Assembly (NCBI RefSeq): GCF_937920985.1
Contig: NZ_CALDXR010000057.1
Span: 1 to 42,832 of the forward strand
Direction: 5' to 3'
DNA from: an uncultured Phascolarctobacterium sp.
GTDB lineage: Bacteria; Bacillota; Negativicutes; Acidaminococcales; Acidaminococcaceae
Length of the DNA: 42,832 nt
How positions within the stretch are numbered: position 1 is the first letter of the stretch; every line of letters begins with the position of its first letter. Positions 34,758 through 42,581 of this stretch are shown here, piece after piece. Under the pieces are notes generated by a model. That model saw nothing but the letters and a program-made list of their open reading frames with translations, had not been told where the DNA came from and did not search any database. The position numbers were made by a program, and so were the translations under genes.

Positions 34758-35704
34758 TTTTTTTTCGCATTATCCTCAATCAGCAGCGCACGCAAAATGC
34801 TGGGACGCTCATACTGACGCTTGCCTGCGCCCAAACCGATGCCCAGAATCTTAAAGCTCTGCGGCAGCTCGTCCGTAGTCATCAGCGCAGCAGCGGCAGC
34901 AGCACCGGTCGGTGTAACAAACTCGCCCTGCACTGGCAGCAAGCGTACATTAAAGCCAAAGCGCTGCATAATATTTGCCGTTGCCGGAACAGGCACCGGC
35001 AGCACGCCATGCTGGCAGCGGACAGTACCGCGGCCCTCGCACAGCTCCGTCACAATTACGTTTTCAACACCAAGACTGTCGGCACACACAGCAATCGCCA
35101 CAATATCAACGATGGAATCAATCGCGCCAACCTCATGGAAATGCACTGCATTCTTCTCCACTGCATGTGCCTTCGCCTCGGCATCCGCAATAATATCAAA
35201 AATTTTCAACGCCAATGCCTTGGCTGCAGCACTCATATCCGTAGCATCAATAATCGCAATAACCTCCTGCAGACCACGATGCTCATGGTGATGATGATGC
35301 TCATGCGGCACATGGCTGTGCTCATGATCATGTTCGTGGTCATGATGATGTTCGTGCTCGTGCTCATGGTCATGGTCATGATGATGTTCATGCTCGTGCT
35401 CATGCTCATGGTCATGATGATGTTCGTGTTCGTGCTCATGGATATGCACTACAGCATCGCCGTTGCCATGCAAAAAGGCCATATCATGGTCATGATTAGC
35501 ATGCTCCTCGTCCAGAATAACATCAAAATCGCAGCAGTCAACGCCTGCCTTAGACACTCTGCTGATTTTATATTCAAAGCCCTTCGCAGGAATACTCTTC
35601 AGAGCCTTATCCAGTGCCTCTTTGTCCGCGCCTAAATCCAAAAGTGCTGCTACCAGCATATCGCCGCTGATACCGGCATTACATTCCAAATATAAGCTTT
35701 TCAT
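34748..35704 (-). CDS. larC: LarC N-terminal part (larC1), nickel-pincer cofactor nickel insertase
   Basis: LarC uses CTP to insert nickel into the pincer nucleotide precursor of lactate racemase-type enzymes. This 318-residue frame starts at the ATG at 35704 with AGGAGG 6 nt upstream and begins MKSLYLECNAGISGDM, the family N-terminus. Residues 68-142 form an extreme His-rich insertion with about 33 His among residues 87-142, alternating with Glu and Asp. The frame ends in NAKKKTL encoded by ten A residues (34756-34765), 2 codons before a TAA. In Lactobacillus plantarum LarC is likewise split and made by frameshifting. It follows larE by 67 nt. Confidence 0.9.
   Translation of the reverse strand: MKSLYLECNAGISGDMLVAALLDLGADKEALDKALKSIPAKGFEYKISRVSKAGVDCCDFDVILDEEHANHDHDMAFLHGNGDAVVHIHEHEHEHHHDHEHEHEHEHHHDHDHEHEHEHHHDHEHDHEHSHVPHEHHHHHEHRGLQEVIAIIDATDMSAAAKALALKIFDIIADAEAKAHAVEKNAVHFHEVGAIDSIVDIVAIAVCADSLGVENVIVTELCEGRGTVRCQHGVLPVPVPATANIMQRFGFNVRLLPVQGEFVTPTGAAAAAALMTTDELPQSFKILGIGLGAGKRQYERPSILRALLIEDNAKKKTL
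35279..35446 (-). repeat. Internal tandem repeat coding for the LarC histidine-rich segment
   Basis: The stretch is built of short CAT/GAA/CAC-type units read on the minus strand, with a repeated block of about 33 nt visible on the plus strand (CATGATGATGTTCGTG and CTCGTGCTCATG alternate). Such repeats can expand or contract by slippage in multiples of three, changing histidine number without breaking the frame. Confidence 0.8.
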
Positions 35705-35771
35705 AATTTTCCTCCTGACTCTATTCTGCGTAATCGTCATAGACTACTAGTAAAATTCGCTGTAAAGATAA

Positions 35772-36605
35772 TTAATCCTGCTTTAGCGTTTCATTCATAC
35801 TGCCAGTGCGGTAGCCCTGCAAATCAAGCGCCACATAAGCAAAGCCTGCAGCCTTCAATCCTTTGTAAATCGTGCTGCGCATCGGCTCCGCCACTGCCAG
35901 CTCCAGCTGCTCGGGCAACAGCTCAACGCGCGCCAAACTGCCATGCACACGCACACGGAACTGCTTAAAGCCCAGCTCCCACAAAAGCTGCTCCGCCTTA
36001 TCCACCGCCGCTAGCTTCTCCGCTGTAATACGCTCACCGTATACAAAGCGCGAAGCAAGACAAGCAAATGACGGCTTATCCCAAGTCGGCAGCTGCAGCT
36101 TATGCGACAGCAGGCGGATTTCCTCCTTCGTCAGCTCTGCAGTGCGCAGTGGGCTCTGCACCTCCAGCTCCGCCAAAGCCCTCAGACCAGGGCGGTAATC
36201 GCCAAGGTCATCCATATTCGAGCCCTCGCAAAGCACAGCGCCGTTCTCCCGCGCAATGCGCAGGAAATTGCTGAACAGCGTTTTTTTGCAGATATAGCAG
36301 CGGTCCGGCGGATTTTCGGCAAACCCCGGCACCTGCAGCTCATCAAAATCAAAGTAAAGATGACGGATTCCCCGCTTCCGACAGAACTCCTCTGCCTCTG
36401 CTATATCACGCTGCGGCACAACGCCGGAACGCGCCGTCACCGCAAGCGTATTGTCGCCAAGAGTCAGGTGCGCCGCCTGCAGCAAAAACGTCGAATCTAC
36501 ACCGCCGCTGAACGCAACCAGCACACTGCCCAAGCGCCGCAGCTCCTGCTGCAGCACAGCAAACTTGGCTTCCGCCTGCATTTCTAAAGCTTTATCTTCC
36601 GGCAT
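35772..36605 (-). CDS. larE: ATP-dependent sulfur transferase LarE
   Basis: This 277-residue PP-loop enzyme adenylates the carboxylated pyridinium nucleotide made by LarB and installs its sulfur atoms. The PP-loop SGGVDS is at 33-38. The CYIC pair (C103, C106) and C182 (FACLAS) are the conserved cysteines; C182 aligns by context with the cysteine that donates sulfur in Lactobacillus plantarum LarE. Whether this enzyme sacrifices a cysteine or uses an iron-sulfur cluster, as proposed for some homologues, cannot be decided by eye. GGAG lies about 8 nt before the ATG. It is separated from larB by the repeat block. Confidence 0.93.
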   Translation of the reverse strand: MPEDKALEMQAEAKFAVLQQELRRLGSVLVAFSGGVDSTFLLQAAHLTLGDNTLAVTARSGVVPQRDIAEAEEFCRKRGIRHLYFDFDELQVPGFAENPPDRCYICKKTLFSNFLRIARENGAVLCEGSNMDDLGDYRPGLRALAELEVQSPLRTAELTKEEIRLLSHKLQLPTWDKPSFACLASRFVYGERITAEKLAAVDKAEQLLWELGFKQFRVRVHGSLARVELLPEQLELAVAEPMRSTIYKGLKAAGFAYVALDLQGYRTGSMNETLKQD

Positions 36606-36709
36606 AATAGTTCTCCCTCATAAATTTTAAATACATAGCTTGCGTTTCCCCCTTCCACCTCACTACGTTCGGCACCTTCCCCAAGGGGCAGGCAAGAAAG
36701 GTTGCACAA

Positions 36710-36967
36710 GCAATTAATATATCGCAGTGAAAACATAAAAATTTTATGGAATAAGTGTTTGGAACCATAGAAGTGTCGCAACTGTTTGAGCGATAAGCTG
36801 ACTACTGTAGCAACATCTCTTAGCATAGCGCGATTTTTGCGGCACTTCGACCTGGTTCCACACGAAATTACCGTCCGCAAATCGCTTCTTCATATTTACC
36901 ATCAAACATACAACTCATCAAGCGATTTGCGGGAAAATTTTTCTTTGCAACGCGATATATAAATTGC
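36710..36967. mobile_element. MITE-like element A
   Basis: The ends are inverted repeats GCAATTAATATATCGC (36710-36725) and GCGATATATAAATTGC (36952-36967), matching at 15 of 16 positions. Inside are two nested hairpins: GGAACCA...TGGTTCC (about 36761-36859) and a perfect 13-bp pair CCGCAAATCGCTT (36875-36887) with its complement (36920-36932). There is no transposase and no clear target-site duplication. Confidence 0.6.
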
Positions 36968-37054
36968 GACGCTTACAGTCCCCTCTCCGTCATCGCTTCG
37001 CGATGCCACCTCTCCCCTAGGAGAGGCAAGAAGTCTGGCAGAAAACCATGACAA

Positions 37055-37244
37055 GCAATTAATATATCGTGTAAGGAATAGCAATTTTAGCAAATGAGTG
37101 CCTGGAACCATAGAAGCAAGGGTACGTAACATTCTCTTACCATATAACAAATTTTACCGAAGCTTCGTCCTGCTTCCGCACGAAATTTGCGTTATGCCCT
37201 AAGGCATAGGAAAATTGCTACTGACTGGAACGATATTTAATTGC
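37055..37244. mobile_element. MITE-like element B, related to A
   Basis: The ends are GCAATTAATATATCG (37055-37069) and CGATATTTAATTGC (37231-37244), the same terminal inverted repeats as element A with a one-base deletion. It shares TGGAACCATAGAAG and CACGAAATT blocks with A and contains its own inner palindromes (GCAATTTT 37081-37088 with AAAATTGC 37211-37218; TATGCC/GGCATA). Both elements are followed by GACGC. Confidence 0.6.
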
Positions 37245-37354
37245 GACGCACACGCCCCCTTCCGCCTCGCTTAGCTCGGCACCTTCCCCAAGGGGCAGGC
37301 AAGACTAAGAGCATCAGACTTGGTTTCCCCTTGGGGAAACTGTCGCGTAAGCGA

Positions 37355-38122
37355 CTAAAGGGGGGAACGCATACACTCCTGCTTACACGCCAGCCTGTTA
37401 ATCTGCGTCGCAATAATCCCCGCGCCATATCCATTATCAATATTCACAACCGAAACACAGTTAGCGCAGGAATTAATCATCGTCAGTAGCGCACTCAGTC
37501 CATGAAAGCTCGCACCGTATCCGACAGAAGTCGGCACCGCAATCACCGGATTACGCACAAGGCCACCGATAACACTCGCCAGCGCACCCTCCATACCAGC
37601 AGCCGTCACCACACAATTCGCCTGCTGCAGCAAATCCATCTTATCCAAAAGACGGTGAATACCGCTCACGCCAACATCGTAAAGCCTCTCCACATGCGTC
37701 CCGAAAAACTCCGCCGTCTGCGCCGCCTCCTCCGCAACGGGAATATCAGCAGTACCCGCAGTACACACAACAACGCAACCGCTCCGCTCCTTATCCGGGC
37801 GCTCCTGCTTCAGCGTCCGCGCCACCGGGTCATAAACAATATCAGGCAGCTGCCGCCGCACCAGCTCATACTGCTCCGGCGTTGCCCGCGTGCCGAACAC
37901 CTCACCCTGCTCCGCCAAAAGACGCTTATAAATATCCGCCAGATACGCATCCGGCTTACCGCTGCAATAAACAACCTCCGCAAAGCCGGTACGCTGCTCA
38001 CGCGAAGTGTCAAGACGCGCATAATTCAAATTCTCATACGCCTTGCGATTAAAATAACGCTCAGCCTCAGCCACCGAGAGCTTACCGCTGCGCACCTGTT
38101 CAAGTACACTCCTGGAGTCCAC
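37355..38122 (-). CDS. larB: Pyridinium-3,5-biscarboxylic acid mononucleotide synthase LarB
   Basis: This 255-residue protein carboxylates nicotinic acid adenine dinucleotide and hydrolyses its phosphoanhydride, the first step of the nickel-pincer cofactor. The C-terminal two thirds is the PurE/AIR-carboxylase-like domain, with GTADIPVAEEAAQTA, AAGMEGALASVIGG and PTSVGYGASFHG as conserved blocks. It starts with GTG, with AGGAGG 6 nt upstream. Its last residues (MRSPL) and stop codon are encoded by the adjoining palindromic repeat, so the native C-terminus has probably been altered by repeat insertion. larA, the usual racemase client, is not in the window. Confidence 0.93.
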   Translation of the reverse strand: MDSRSVLEQVRSGKLSVAEAERYFNRKAYENLNYARLDTSREQRTGFAEVVYCSGKPDAYLADIYKRLLAEQGEVFGTRATPEQYELVRRQLPDIVYDPVARTLKQERPDKERSGCVVVCTAGTADIPVAEEAAQTAEFFGTHVERLYDVGVSGIHRLLDKMDLLQQANCVVTAAGMEGALASVIGGLVRNPVIAVPTSVGYGASFHGLSALLTMINSCANCVSVVNIDNGYGAGIIATQINRLACKQECMRSPL

Positions 38123-38143
38123 TATAAACCTCCTCTTATGACA

Positions 38144-38177
38144 AAGACTTAGTCCGCTGTTCGGCAGACTAAGTCTT
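38144..38177 (-). promoter_or_regulatory. Leader hairpin upstream of larB
   Basis: A perfect 11-bp inverted repeat AAGACTTAGTC/GACTAAGTCTT (38144-38154 and 38167-38177) lies between the predicted lar promoter and the larB ribosome binding site. Only TTT follows on the minus strand, so it is a weak terminator of thrC read-through or a leader structure. Confidence 0.5.
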
Positions 38178-38205
38178 GCATATATAAATATTAAATTTCG
38201 GTTTT

Positions 38206-38234
38206 ATTATAGCGAAAACATACCCGCAACGCAA
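38206..38234 (-). promoter_or_regulatory. Promoter of the lar genes
   Basis: On the minus strand TTGCGT (38229-38234) and TATAAT (38206-38211) are 17 nt apart, giving a leader of about 77 nt before larB. Confidence 0.6.
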
Positions 38235-38257
38235 GTATTCTTCACATCAAGCCACAA

Positions 38258-39748
38258 TTATACAAGGTTCTTCACAACCGCCAGCTCCATCTTGTCCGCA
38301 GGAATAACCTCGGAATGCAGTACAGGCAGGTTCTCCAGAGCCAGCATACGCTGCGGAATCTCCGTACCGCTATCGGCATGCAGCTTTTGCAGCAGCTCGA
38401 ACGGATTACTGCCCTGCGGCTGCGCATCATCAAGCGCTGCCAGCACGCTGTCGGCAAATTTATACGGACTTGCGGTAGACAGCACCACAGTGTAAGTCTC
38501 GTCACTCGTCAGGAAGCGATATTTTTCCATTGCGCGCCAAGCAACGGCAGTATGCGTATCCATCAGATAATGGTAATCATTATAAATACGGCCGATAGCC
38601 TCCTTAGTTTCCAGCTCATCAACCCAAGCGCCAAAGAACTGGCTCTGAATCTGCTTCAGATCATCGCTGTCAATCTCATAATGACCTTCGGTATTCAAAC
38701 GCTTCATATAATCAGCTACGCGTGCAGCATCATGCTCCGTCACGCTGTAAAGCAGGCGCTCCAGATTACTGGAAACAAGAATATCCATAGAAGGAGAAAC
38801 AGTTTTAAAGAACTCACGGCGTCTGTCATAAACACCGGTATTGATAAAATCAGTCAGGACATTATTGCTGTTGGAAGCGCACAGCAGTCTGTCAATCGGC
38901 AGGCCCATCAGCTTAGCATAATAACCGGCCAGAATATCACCGAAATTACCGGTTGGAACAACGAAATTGATTGGCTGACCGGCAGTAATCTTACCTGCCT
39001 TAATAGCATCAACATAAGCGCTGAAATAATACACAATCTGCGGTACTAAGCGGCCCCAGTTAATAGAATTGGCAGAAGAGAAGGTATAACCCTTCTTCTC
39101 CAGCTCATCACTGAGCGCAGTATTGCCAAAAATTTCCTTCACGCCGCGCTGAGCATCATCAAAATTACCCTCAATGCCAAAAACCTTCACGTTCTTGCCG
39201 GCCTGGGTAATCATCTGCTGCTTCTGGATATCGCTTACGCCCTCGCTGGGGTAGAAAACAATAATCTGCGTACCCGGAACATCAGCAAAGCCCTCCAAAG
39301 CTGCCTTGCCTGTATCACCGGAGGTCGCAACCAGAATAACAACCTTATTCGTTTCACCCGTCTTCTGCATCGAGCGTGTCAGAAGATGCGGCAAAAGCTG
39401 CAGCGCCATATCCTTAAAAGCAGACGTCGGGCCATGCCACAGCTCCAGCACAGCGGTGTTGTCATTCACCTGTACCAAAGGCACAGGATTATCACCGAAT
39501 TTTTCCGGCGCATAAGCAGCATTTACACATTCACGCAGCTCGTCCTCGCTGAAATCAGTCAAATACTGCAGCAGCACATCAACGGCACGCTCCGTATAAG
39601 GCTTGTGCTCCATTGCCTTTATATCAACCATACGCATCGCAGGAATATTCTGCGGTACAAACAATCCTCCATCTGCTGCCAGGCCGCGGGTAATCGCATG
39701 CGCAGCAGAAACTAAATCAGTTTTCCCTCGTGTACTAACATATAACAT
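38258..39748 (-). CDS. thrC: Threonine synthase
   Basis: This 496-residue PLP enzyme converts O-phosphohomoserine to threonine. The PLP lysine is K112 in TSAFKDMALQ, the phosphate-binding loop is VATSGDTGKAALEGF, and the N-terminus YVSTRGKTDLVSAAHAI is typical of the long thrC class. The upstream ribosome binding site (AGG) is weak. It has its own promoter at 39874-39902; the leader of about 115 nt is too short and lacks the features of a T-box. Confidence 0.96.
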   Translation of the reverse strand: MLYVSTRGKTDLVSAAHAITRGLAADGGLFVPQNIPAMRMVDIKAMEHKPYTERAVDVLLQYLTDFSEDELRECVNAAYAPEKFGDNPVPLVQVNDNTAVLELWHGPTSAFKDMALQLLPHLLTRSMQKTGETNKVVILVATSGDTGKAALEGFADVPGTQIIVFYPSEGVSDIQKQQMITQAGKNVKVFGIEGNFDDAQRGVKEIFGNTALSDELEKKGYTFSSANSINWGRLVPQIVYYFSAYVDAIKAGKITAGQPINFVVPTGNFGDILAGYYAKLMGLPIDRLLCASNSNNVLTDFINTGVYDRRREFFKTVSPSMDILVSSNLERLLYSVTEHDAARVADYMKRLNTEGHYEIDSDDLKQIQSQFFGAWVDELETKEAIGRIYNDYHYLMDTHTAVAWRAMEKYRFLTSDETYTVVLSTASPYKFADSVLAALDDAQPQGSNPFELLQKLHADSGTEIPQRMLALENLPVLHSEVIPADKMELAVVKNLV

Positions 39749-39873
39749 AAATTCAACCTACTTTCTTCTATAGTTTTTGACATCATACTGCCTTCAACGT
39801 TAACTATACGTCTTCAGGCCAGCACAGCCGTATTTCTTCAAAACACAATTGTGCAAATAGGTTATCAAGATTA

Positions 39874-39902
39874 TAATAGCACATTTTATAAGAAGGAACA
39901 AG
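39874..39902 (-). promoter_or_regulatory. Promoter of thrC
   Basis: On the minus strand TTGTTC (39897-39902) and TATTAT (39874-39879) are 17 nt apart, immediately after the ybaK stop. The leader between here and thrC shows no terminator or riboswitch that I recognise. Confidence 0.55.
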
Positions 39903-39904
39903 AG

Positions 39905-40390
39905 TTACTCTGCAAAAATAAGCGGCGCCACTGTTGCAGAGGTAGCACGCTGCAAATCAGCAGGTGCTGCAATAATCTGCATACCGCGCTGACCGGCACT
40001 GATTGCAATCTCCGGCCAGTTATTGCTCGTCTCGTCCATATATACAGGATAATTTTTCTTTGCACCCAGCGGTGAACAACCACCGCGGATATAGCCTGTC
40101 AGCGGCAGCACCTCCTTCAGGTGCACCAGCTCGGCACGCTTATTGCCGCTGGCTCTAGCCAAAGCCTTCAAATCAAGCTCACCGTCACCGGGAATTACGG
40201 CAAACATAATGCCGTTCTTGTCACCGCGTACTACCAGTGTTTTGAATACCTGTAATGCAGGCATGGCAACCTCTGCGGCAACATGCACAGCATCCAGATG
40301 CTCCTCGTCTACCGGATATTCCATAATACGGTATTCTATCTTCAGCTCGTCCAGACGGCGGGCTGCATTAGTTTTTTTGTTATGTTTCAT
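39905..40390 (-). CDS. ybaK: YbaK/EbsC aminoacyl-tRNA deacylase
   Basis: This 161-residue protein matches YbaK, which hydrolyses Cys-tRNA(Pro) as a proofreading step in trans. Conserved segments are KTLVVRGD near residue 50, the catalytic-lysine region, GNKRAELV, GYIRGGCSPLG and the C-terminal AISAGQRGMQI. GAGGGGG lies 9 nt before the ATG. It is transcribed divergently from nadE. Confidence 0.93.
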   Translation of the reverse strand: MKHNKKTNAARRLDELKIEYRIMEYPVDEEHLDAVHVAAEVAMPALQVFKTLVVRGDKNGIMFAVIPGDGELDLKALARASGNKRAELVHLKEVLPLTGYIRGGCSPLGAKKNYPVYMDETSNNWPEIAISAGQRGMQIIAAPADLQRATSATVAPLIFAE

Positions 40391-40434
40391 CAGGAAAAAC
40401 CCCCTCTATGCTAGAGAAATTACTTCATCTCTGT

Positions 40435-40440
40435 TATAAT
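40435..40440 (+). promoter_or_regulatory. Extended -10 promoter of nadE
   Basis: TGTTATAAT (40432-40440) is an extended -10 element 48 nt before the nadE start. The -35 region is weak. It overlaps the ybaK -10 element on the other strand by five bases. Confidence 0.55.
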
Positions 40441-40465
40441 AGCACTATAGTAATGTAAAATGCAA
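40436..40465 (-). promoter_or_regulatory. Promoter of ybaK
   Basis: On the minus strand TTGCAT (40460-40465), an 18-nt spacer and TATTAT (40436-40441) form a plausible promoter about 45 nt before ybaK. Confidence 0.5.
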
Positions 40466-40487
40466 ATAAAATTGTGAGGACAATAAA

Positions 40488-42380
40488 TTGAAGCTGAAAA
40501 TTATCTGCGGACAGCTGGAAATTACTTCCGGCCGTCCTGATGTAAACTATAAGAAAATCATTGACACTATTGAAAAAGCACGCAGCCTTGAGACCGATAT
40601 CCTGCTTCTGCCCGAAATGGCACTGCCGGGTTATCTTATCGGCGACATTTGGGAGCAGCAGACCTTTTTGGATGACTGCGCCTATTATGCCGAAAAGATT
40701 GTCGCTGCCACCGAAAACATCTGCGTTATCTTCGGCAGCGTTGCCACCGAGCCCGGTAAGCTCAACGAGGACGGACGCGTGCGCAAGTACAACGCCGCCT
40801 TTGCCTGCCAAAACGGTAAGCTGCTCGGTGGTTATCAGGGACGCAGCTTCTTCATCAAGAACTCGCTGCCCAACTACCGCGAATTTGATGACTGCCGTCA
40901 TTTTTACAGCCTGCAGAAGCTCTGCGCCGAAGAAGGTGCAAGCGTCAGCGAAGCACTGCAGCCTTTGGAAATCGTCATCCGAGGCACCAGCCTGCGCATC
41001 GGCGTCATGCTGTGCGAGGACGGCTGGACGGAAAACTATCACCTCAACGTACCGCAAACGCTGGCAGCCAACGGAGCACAGCTTTTATGCAACCTTTCCT
41101 GCTCACCCTACACGCTGGGCAAAAACCGTAAGCGCAACCGCCTTTTCAGTGCGCAGGCATGCACCGCAAGCATTCCGCTTATCTATTGCAACAACGTCGG
41201 TATCCAGAATAACGGCAAGAATATCTTCACCTACGACGGCTGCAGCTCCGCTTATAACGGTGACGGCAGTCTGGTAACCTCTGCGCCCATGTATGAGGAC
41301 ACCTTTTTGGAATTGACCTGGGATACAGAAGCAAACCACCTTATCTCCACCTGCCCGCCGGCCGTGCTGCCCCAGGAGCCGGAATCCGTTTACCGCGCCC
41401 TTCGCTACGGCACAGCCAAATTTCTGCAGCAATGCGGCATCAAACGTATGACCATCGGTCTTTCCGGCGGCATCGACAGCGCCGTAACCGCCGTGATGTA
41501 TGCAGATATCCTGGGACCGGAAAATATCCTGCTGCTCAACCTACCTTCACGCTTCAACTCCGCTGCCACGCGCAACAGCGCGCAGCAGCTGGCGCAGGCA
41601 CTTGGCGCCAACTACGCCGTAATGCCTATCAGCGAAAGCTATGAGCTGACGGTTAAGCAGCTGGAGCAAACGCCCATCATCCATCTGGCAGACGGTTCAA
41701 ACTTCAACCTGCAGCTCAGCGGACTGATTAAAGAAAATATCCAGGCCCGCGACCGCGGTGCACGTGTCATCGCTGCTGCGTCAGCAGCCTTCGGCGGCGC
41801 CTTCAGCTGCAACTCCAACAAAGCAGAGCTGGCTATCGGCTACGCCACCTTCTACGGCGACATCTGCGGTGCTATGGCCATGATTGGTGACCTGTGGAAG
41901 CATCAGGTTTATGCGTTAGGACGCTATCTTAATGAGGAAGTCTACAAGCGCAAGGTAATCCCTGAAGCCATCTTCACCATCCGTCCCAGCGCCGAGCTTT
42001 CGGATGCGCAGACAGTAGGCAACGGCGGCGATCCGCTTGTTTATAGCTATCACGATTATCTGCTGCGTGCCTTTATCGAAAACTGGCATAAAACAACTCC
42101 GGCAGACATCCTGCGCTGGTACAAGGCAGGCACGCTGGCTGCAGAGCTAGGCTGTACGCAGGAAGCAATTGATGAGGCCTGCTCCGACGCTGCTGCGCTG
42201 ATTGCCGATTTGGAACGCTGGTGGAAGCTGTTCGCAGGCTTTGCTGTTGCTAAACGCATTCAGGCACCGCCTGTTTTGTCGCTCACCAAGCGCGCCTTTG
42301 GCTACGACCACCGCGAAGCACAGCTCACACCTTATTTCTCGCGTGAATATTACGAGCTGAAGGAAGAACTGCTGCAGTAA
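40488..42380 (+). CDS. nadE: Glutamine-dependent NAD+ synthetase
   Basis: This 630-residue enzyme amidates nicotinic acid adenine dinucleotide to NAD+ with ATP and glutamine. The N-terminal nitrilase-type glutaminase domain (1 to about 270) has the catalytic E43 (LPEMALPG), K124 (FFIKNSLPN) and C176 (VMLCEDGW). The synthetase domain has the PP-loop SGGIDS at 326-331. It starts with TTG, with GAGG 8 nt upstream. It is the only protein-coding gene on the plus strand here and ends at a strong terminator. Confidence 0.97.
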   Translation: MKLKIICGQLEITSGRPDVNYKKIIDTIEKARSLETDILLLPEMALPGYLIGDIWEQQTFLDDCAYYAEKIVAATENICVIFGSVATEPGKLNEDGRVRKYNAAFACQNGKLLGGYQGRSFFIKNSLPNYREFDDCRHFYSLQKLCAEEGASVSEALQPLEIVIRGTSLRIGVMLCEDGWTENYHLNVPQTLAANGAQLLCNLSCSPYTLGKNRKRNRLFSAQACTASIPLIYCNNVGIQNNGKNIFTYDGCSSAYNGDGSLVTSAPMYEDTFLELTWDTEANHLISTCPPAVLPQEPESVYRALRYGTAKFLQQCGIKRMTIGLSGGIDSAVTAVMYADILGPENILLLNLPSRFNSAATRNSAQQLAQALGANYAVMPISESYELTVKQLEQTPIIHLADGSNFNLQLSGLIKENIQARDRGARVIAAASAAFGGAFSCNSNKAELAIGYATFYGDICGAMAMIGDLWKHQVYALGRYLNEEVYKRKVIPEAIFTIRPSAELSDAQTVGNGGDPLVYSYHDYLLRAFIENWHKTTPADILRWYKAGTLAAELGCTQEAIDEACSDAAALIADLERWWKLFAGFAVAKRIQAPPVLSLTKRAFGYDHREAQLTPYFSREYYELKEELLQ

Positions 42381-42393
42381 AAAAGCTTATCCG

Positions 42394-42433
42394 GCAGAAG
42401 AAAAATATGCTTTTATATTTTTCTTCTGCTTTA
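42394..42433 (+). terminator. Terminator of nadE
   Basis: A perfect 15-bp stem (42394-42408 with 42415-42429, loop GCTTTT) lies 13 nt after the nadE stop. The T-tract after it is short (TTTATG), but the stem arms themselves are A/T-rich. Confidence 0.75.
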
Positions 42434-42458
42434 TGATTAACAAACTATATATTTTCTC

Positions 42459-42487
42459 TTGACATCTGTTTAATTAAATAGTATAAT
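42459..42487 (+). promoter_or_regulatory. Promoter of the tRNA cluster
   Basis: TTGACA (42459-42464) and TATAAT (42482-42487) are 17 nt apart, full consensus, starting about 6 nt before tRNA-Pro. Confidence 0.88.
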
Positions 42488-42499
42488 ACCTTTTGTATT

Positions 42500-42576
42500 C
42501 GGGGTGTAGCGCAGTTTGGTAGCGCACCTGCCTTGGGAGCAGGGTGTCGCAGGTTCGAATCCTGCCACTCCGACCA
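42500..42576 (+). tRNA. tRNA-Pro (anticodon TGG)
   Basis: This 77-nt tRNA has acceptor CGGGGTG/CACTCCG (one G-T pair), anticodon loop CTTGGGA on a CCTGC/GCAGG stem (anticodon TGG), a TTCGAAT T-loop, a discriminator A and an encoded CCA. Confidence 0.95.
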
Positions 42577-42581
42577 TTTGC

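Larger units (their letters stand above)
36640..37354. repeat. Composite palindromic repeat block between larB and larE
   Basis: The 749-base gap between larB and larE contains no gene. It alternates C-rich repeats (36647-36695, 36979-37030, 37253-37303; two share GGCACCTTCCCCAAGGGG and GGCAGGCAAGA) with two inverted-repeat elements listed separately. The last segment, 37253-37350, folds back on itself (CCCCCTT at one end, AAGGGGGG at the other) and runs into the larB stop codon. Similar C-rich palindromes are widespread dispersed repeats in gut Firmicutes. Confidence 0.8.

Noticed and set aside
35279..35446. CRISPR-like array in larC
   Set aside because: The short repeats are codons for the His-rich segment with no unique spacers.
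36584..37150. Two minus-strand open frames (98 and 82 codons) between larE and larB
   Set aside because: They run through the C-rich palindromic repeats and MITE-like elements, which give typical spurious peptides such as PLGEGAERSEVEGG.
39749..39873. T-box riboswitch upstream of thrC
   Set aside because: The leader is about 115 nt, with no T-box motif and no specifier stem or terminator pair.
40434..41057. 207-codon minus-strand open frame opposite nadE
   Set aside because: It is the antisense of the conserved nitrilase domain of NadE, without a ribosome binding site.
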